Both the position numbers and the translations under genes were made by a program. 6,321 nt of DNA from Aeromicrobium sp. (GTDB lineage Bacteria > Actinomycetota > Actinomycetes > Propionibacteriales > Nocardioidaceae). The notes beneath the pieces are model-generated. The model searched no databases. It was not told the DNA's origin and saw nothing but the letters and a program-made list of their open reading frames with translations. Numbering within the stretch: position 1 is the first letter of the stretch; every line of letters starts with the position of its first letter. Shown in pieces: positions 4,687 through 6,321 of this stretch. Where the stretch lies: NCBI GenBank assembly GCA_023254755.1, contig JALRKU010000336.1:1-6321 (forward strand), in the 5' to 3' direction.

Positions 4687-6321
4687 ATGGGCTGGAACAA
4701 CCCCGACATCTCGTGGAAGGAGCTGGAGCGGCGCCTCTCGGGGCGTCCCGACGTGGCGGGCATCCCTTCCACGGTCACGGTCGGCGACCTGCCGATCAGC
4801 AGCCGCAAGAAGCCCGAGTACGAGGCGCCGAGCATCGAGGTCCCCACCGGGCCGGTCGTGCCGTACGCCGAGCTGCACTGCCACAGCAGCTTCTCGTTCC
4901 TCGACGGCGCCAGCGCCCCCGAGGACCTGGTCACCGAGGCCACGCGGCTCGGGTTGGTCGGTCTCGCCGTCACCGACCACGACGGCTTCGCCGGGGCACC
5001 CGCGTTCGCCGAGGCGGCTCGCGAGCACCAGAAGGCGGGGCGCGAGCTGGCCACGGTCTACGGCGCCGAGCTGTCGCTGGGGCTCACCGCACCGCAGAAC
5101 GGCGTCCCCGACCCCGAGGGCACCCACCTGCTGGTGCTCGCGCGCGGTGTCGAGGGCTACCACCGACTGGCCGGCGCCCTGACCGAGGCGCACCTGCGCG
5201 GCGACGAGAAGGGTCGTCCCGCGTACGACCTCGACGAGCTGGCCGAGCGGGGCCGCGGATCCTGGATCGTGCTCACCGGCTGCCGCAAGGGGTCCGTCCG
5301 TCGAGCGCTCGAGATCGGTGGGCCCCGTGCCGCCGCCGCGGCACTCGACGACCTCACGGCCCGCTTCGGACTCGACTCGGTCGTCGTCGAGCTCACCGAC
5401 CACGGCCTGCCCGGCGACACCGCCCGCAACGACCTGCTGGCCGCGCTGGCCGCCGACCACGGGCTGCCGGTCGTGGCCACCAACACGGTCCACCACGCTC
5501 GTCCGTCCGACCACCGGCTCGCTGCGGCGATGGCCGCGATCCGCAGTCGTCGCAGCCTCGCCGACCTCGACGGCTGGCTGCCTGCCACCGGCGCGGCCCA
5601 CCTGCGGTCCGGTGAGGAGATGCAGGCGCGCTTCGCCCGCTACCCCGGTGCGGTCGCGCGCAGCGTCGAGATCGCCCGCGAGAGCGCGTTCGACCTGACG
5701 GCGGCCACGCCCCGTCTGCCCCACCGCAACATCCCCGAGGGCCACACCGCCATGAGCTGGCTGCGCGAGCTGGCCCACCGCGGCATCGAGAAGCGCTACC
5801 CCCACATCCGCGCGGAGGCCACCGAGCGCATCGAGGCCGAGCTCGCGGTCATCGAGGAGAAGGACTTCCCCGGCTACTTCCTCATCGTCCACGACATCGT
5901 GCAGTTCGCCCGCTCCGAAGGGATCCTGTGCCAGGGCCGAGGATCCTCGGCGAACTCGGCGCTCTGCTACGCCCTCGAGATCACCGCGGTCGACTCGATC
6001 AAGTACGACCTGCCGTTCGCGCGGTTCCTCGCCACCACGCGGGAGGAGGAGCCCGACATCGACGTCGACTTCGACTCCGACCGTCGCGAGGAGGTCATCC
6101 AGTGGGTCTACGACACCTACGGCCGACGCAACGCCGCCCAGGTCGCCAACGTCATCACCTACCGGCCGCGCTCGGCCATCCGCGACGCCGCCAAGGCGCT
6201 GGGCTACTCGGTCGGCCAGCAGGACGCCTGGAGCAAGCAGATCGACGGCTGGTTCACGATCGACACCGCCGAGCTCGACGCGCCGGCGCCCGTCGTGGAG
6301 CTGGCCGGCCAGCTGCTGGGC
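4687..6321 (+). CDS. dnaE2: Error-prone DNA polymerase DnaE2 (C-family), 3' end beyond window
   Basis: The first 545 codons of the SOS-induced C-family polymerase that performs mutagenic lesion bypass with ImuA' and ImuB. Full-length members have roughly 1,050-1,100 residues, so about half is present. The start gives the typical N-terminus MGWNNPDISWKELERRLSG. The PHP domain (about 60-275) begins ELHCHSSFSFLDG and shows H64, H66, D73, H98, E128, H147, C199 and H269, which look like metal ligands; the usual Asp near the last of these is Thr267. The polymerase palm is recognised by GILCQGRGSSANSALCYALEI (412-432) and PDIDVDFD (456-463), with the catalytic acidic cluster D457/D459/D461. The third catalytic Asp lies beyond the window. 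GRGSSANS and the position behind imuB distinguish it from replicative DnaE1. No frameshift or internal stop is seen. Confidence 0.96.
   Translation, partial: MGWNNPDISWKELERRLSGRPDVAGIPSTVTVGDLPISSRKKPEYEAPSIEVPTGPVVPYAELHCHSSFSFLDGASAPEDLVTEATRLGLVGLAVTDHDGFAGAPAFAEAAREHQKAGRELATVYGAELSLGLTAPQNGVPDPEGTHLLVLARGVEGYHRLAGALTEAHLRGDEKGRPAYDLDELAERGRGSWIVLTGCRKGSVRRALEIGGPRAAAAALDDLTARFGLDSVVVELTDHGLPGDTARNDLLAALAADHGLPVVATNTVHHARPSDHRLAAAMAAIRSRRSLADLDGWLPATGAAHLRSGEEMQARFARYPGAVARSVEIARESAFDLTAATPRLPHRNIPEGHTAMSWLRELAHRGIEKRYPHIRAEATERIEAELAVIEEKDFPGYFLIVHDIVQFARSEGILCQGRGSSANSALCYALEITAVDSIKYDLPFARFLATTREEEPDIDVDFDSDRREEVIQWVYDTYGRRNAAQVANVITYRPRSAIRDAAKALGYSVGQQDAWSKQIDGWFTIDTAELDAPAPVVELAGQLLG

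Noticed and set aside
4651..5892. 413-codon open frame on the - strand opposite dnaE2
   Set aside because: It lies entirely opposite well-conserved dnaE2 coding sequence, is compositionally biased and shows no recognisable motif.

Overview
The window looks like a chromosomal segment of a high-GC Gram-positive bacterium (Actinomycetota). The pointers are strong G/C preference at third codon positions, an actinobacterial-type SOS box built on GTTCGAAC half-sites, and a complete imuA'-imuB-dnaE2 start, the damage-inducible mutagenesis cassette familiar from mycobacteria and relatives. The exact genus cannot be read from the sequence; Propionibacteriales-like taxa are only a guess. All supported genes are on the + strand.

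Layout. (1) 1-1223: the 3' part of a double-ATPase ABC importer subunit (DppD-DppF type fusion for peptides or related solutes), cut at the window's left edge. (2) 1236-2400: a discrete module of about 1.17 kb. It holds one gene (1377-2321), an AbiEi-like winged-helix protein with a C-terminal DUF559/Vsr-like PD-(D/E)XK nuclease-type domain. The gene lies between two 79-bp imperfect inverted repeats (1236-1314 and 2322-2400; 66/79 identical without gaps by hand alignment). Each repeat is a pair of adjacent palindromes. The gene's stop codon directly abuts the right repeat. (3) 2437-2471: a compact SOS promoter, with a TTGACC -35 box and a LexA palindrome made from a 12-bp tandem duplication, placed so that transcription would begin at or next to the imuA' ATG (leaderless). 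(4) 2472-6321: imuA', imuB (4-bp overlap) and dnaE2 (26 nt further on, running off the right edge).

How the genes work together. After DNA damage, RecA-stimulated LexA cleavage should free the promoter at 2437-2465 and co-express ImuA', ImuB and DnaE2. In this system ImuB is a catalytically dead Y-family scaffold that links ImuA', the beta clamp and the error-prone polymerase DnaE2. The catalytic positions of ImuB are indeed replaced here. The ABC gene is unrelated and belongs to an upstream transport operon.

The most interesting feature is the palindrome-bounded AbiEi/DUF559 module wedged between the transport operon and the SOS promoter. It has the architecture of a small mobile or REP-like unit, but no transposase and no clear target-site duplication are visible. 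Its mobility is therefore a hypothesis, and paired terminators are the main alternative.
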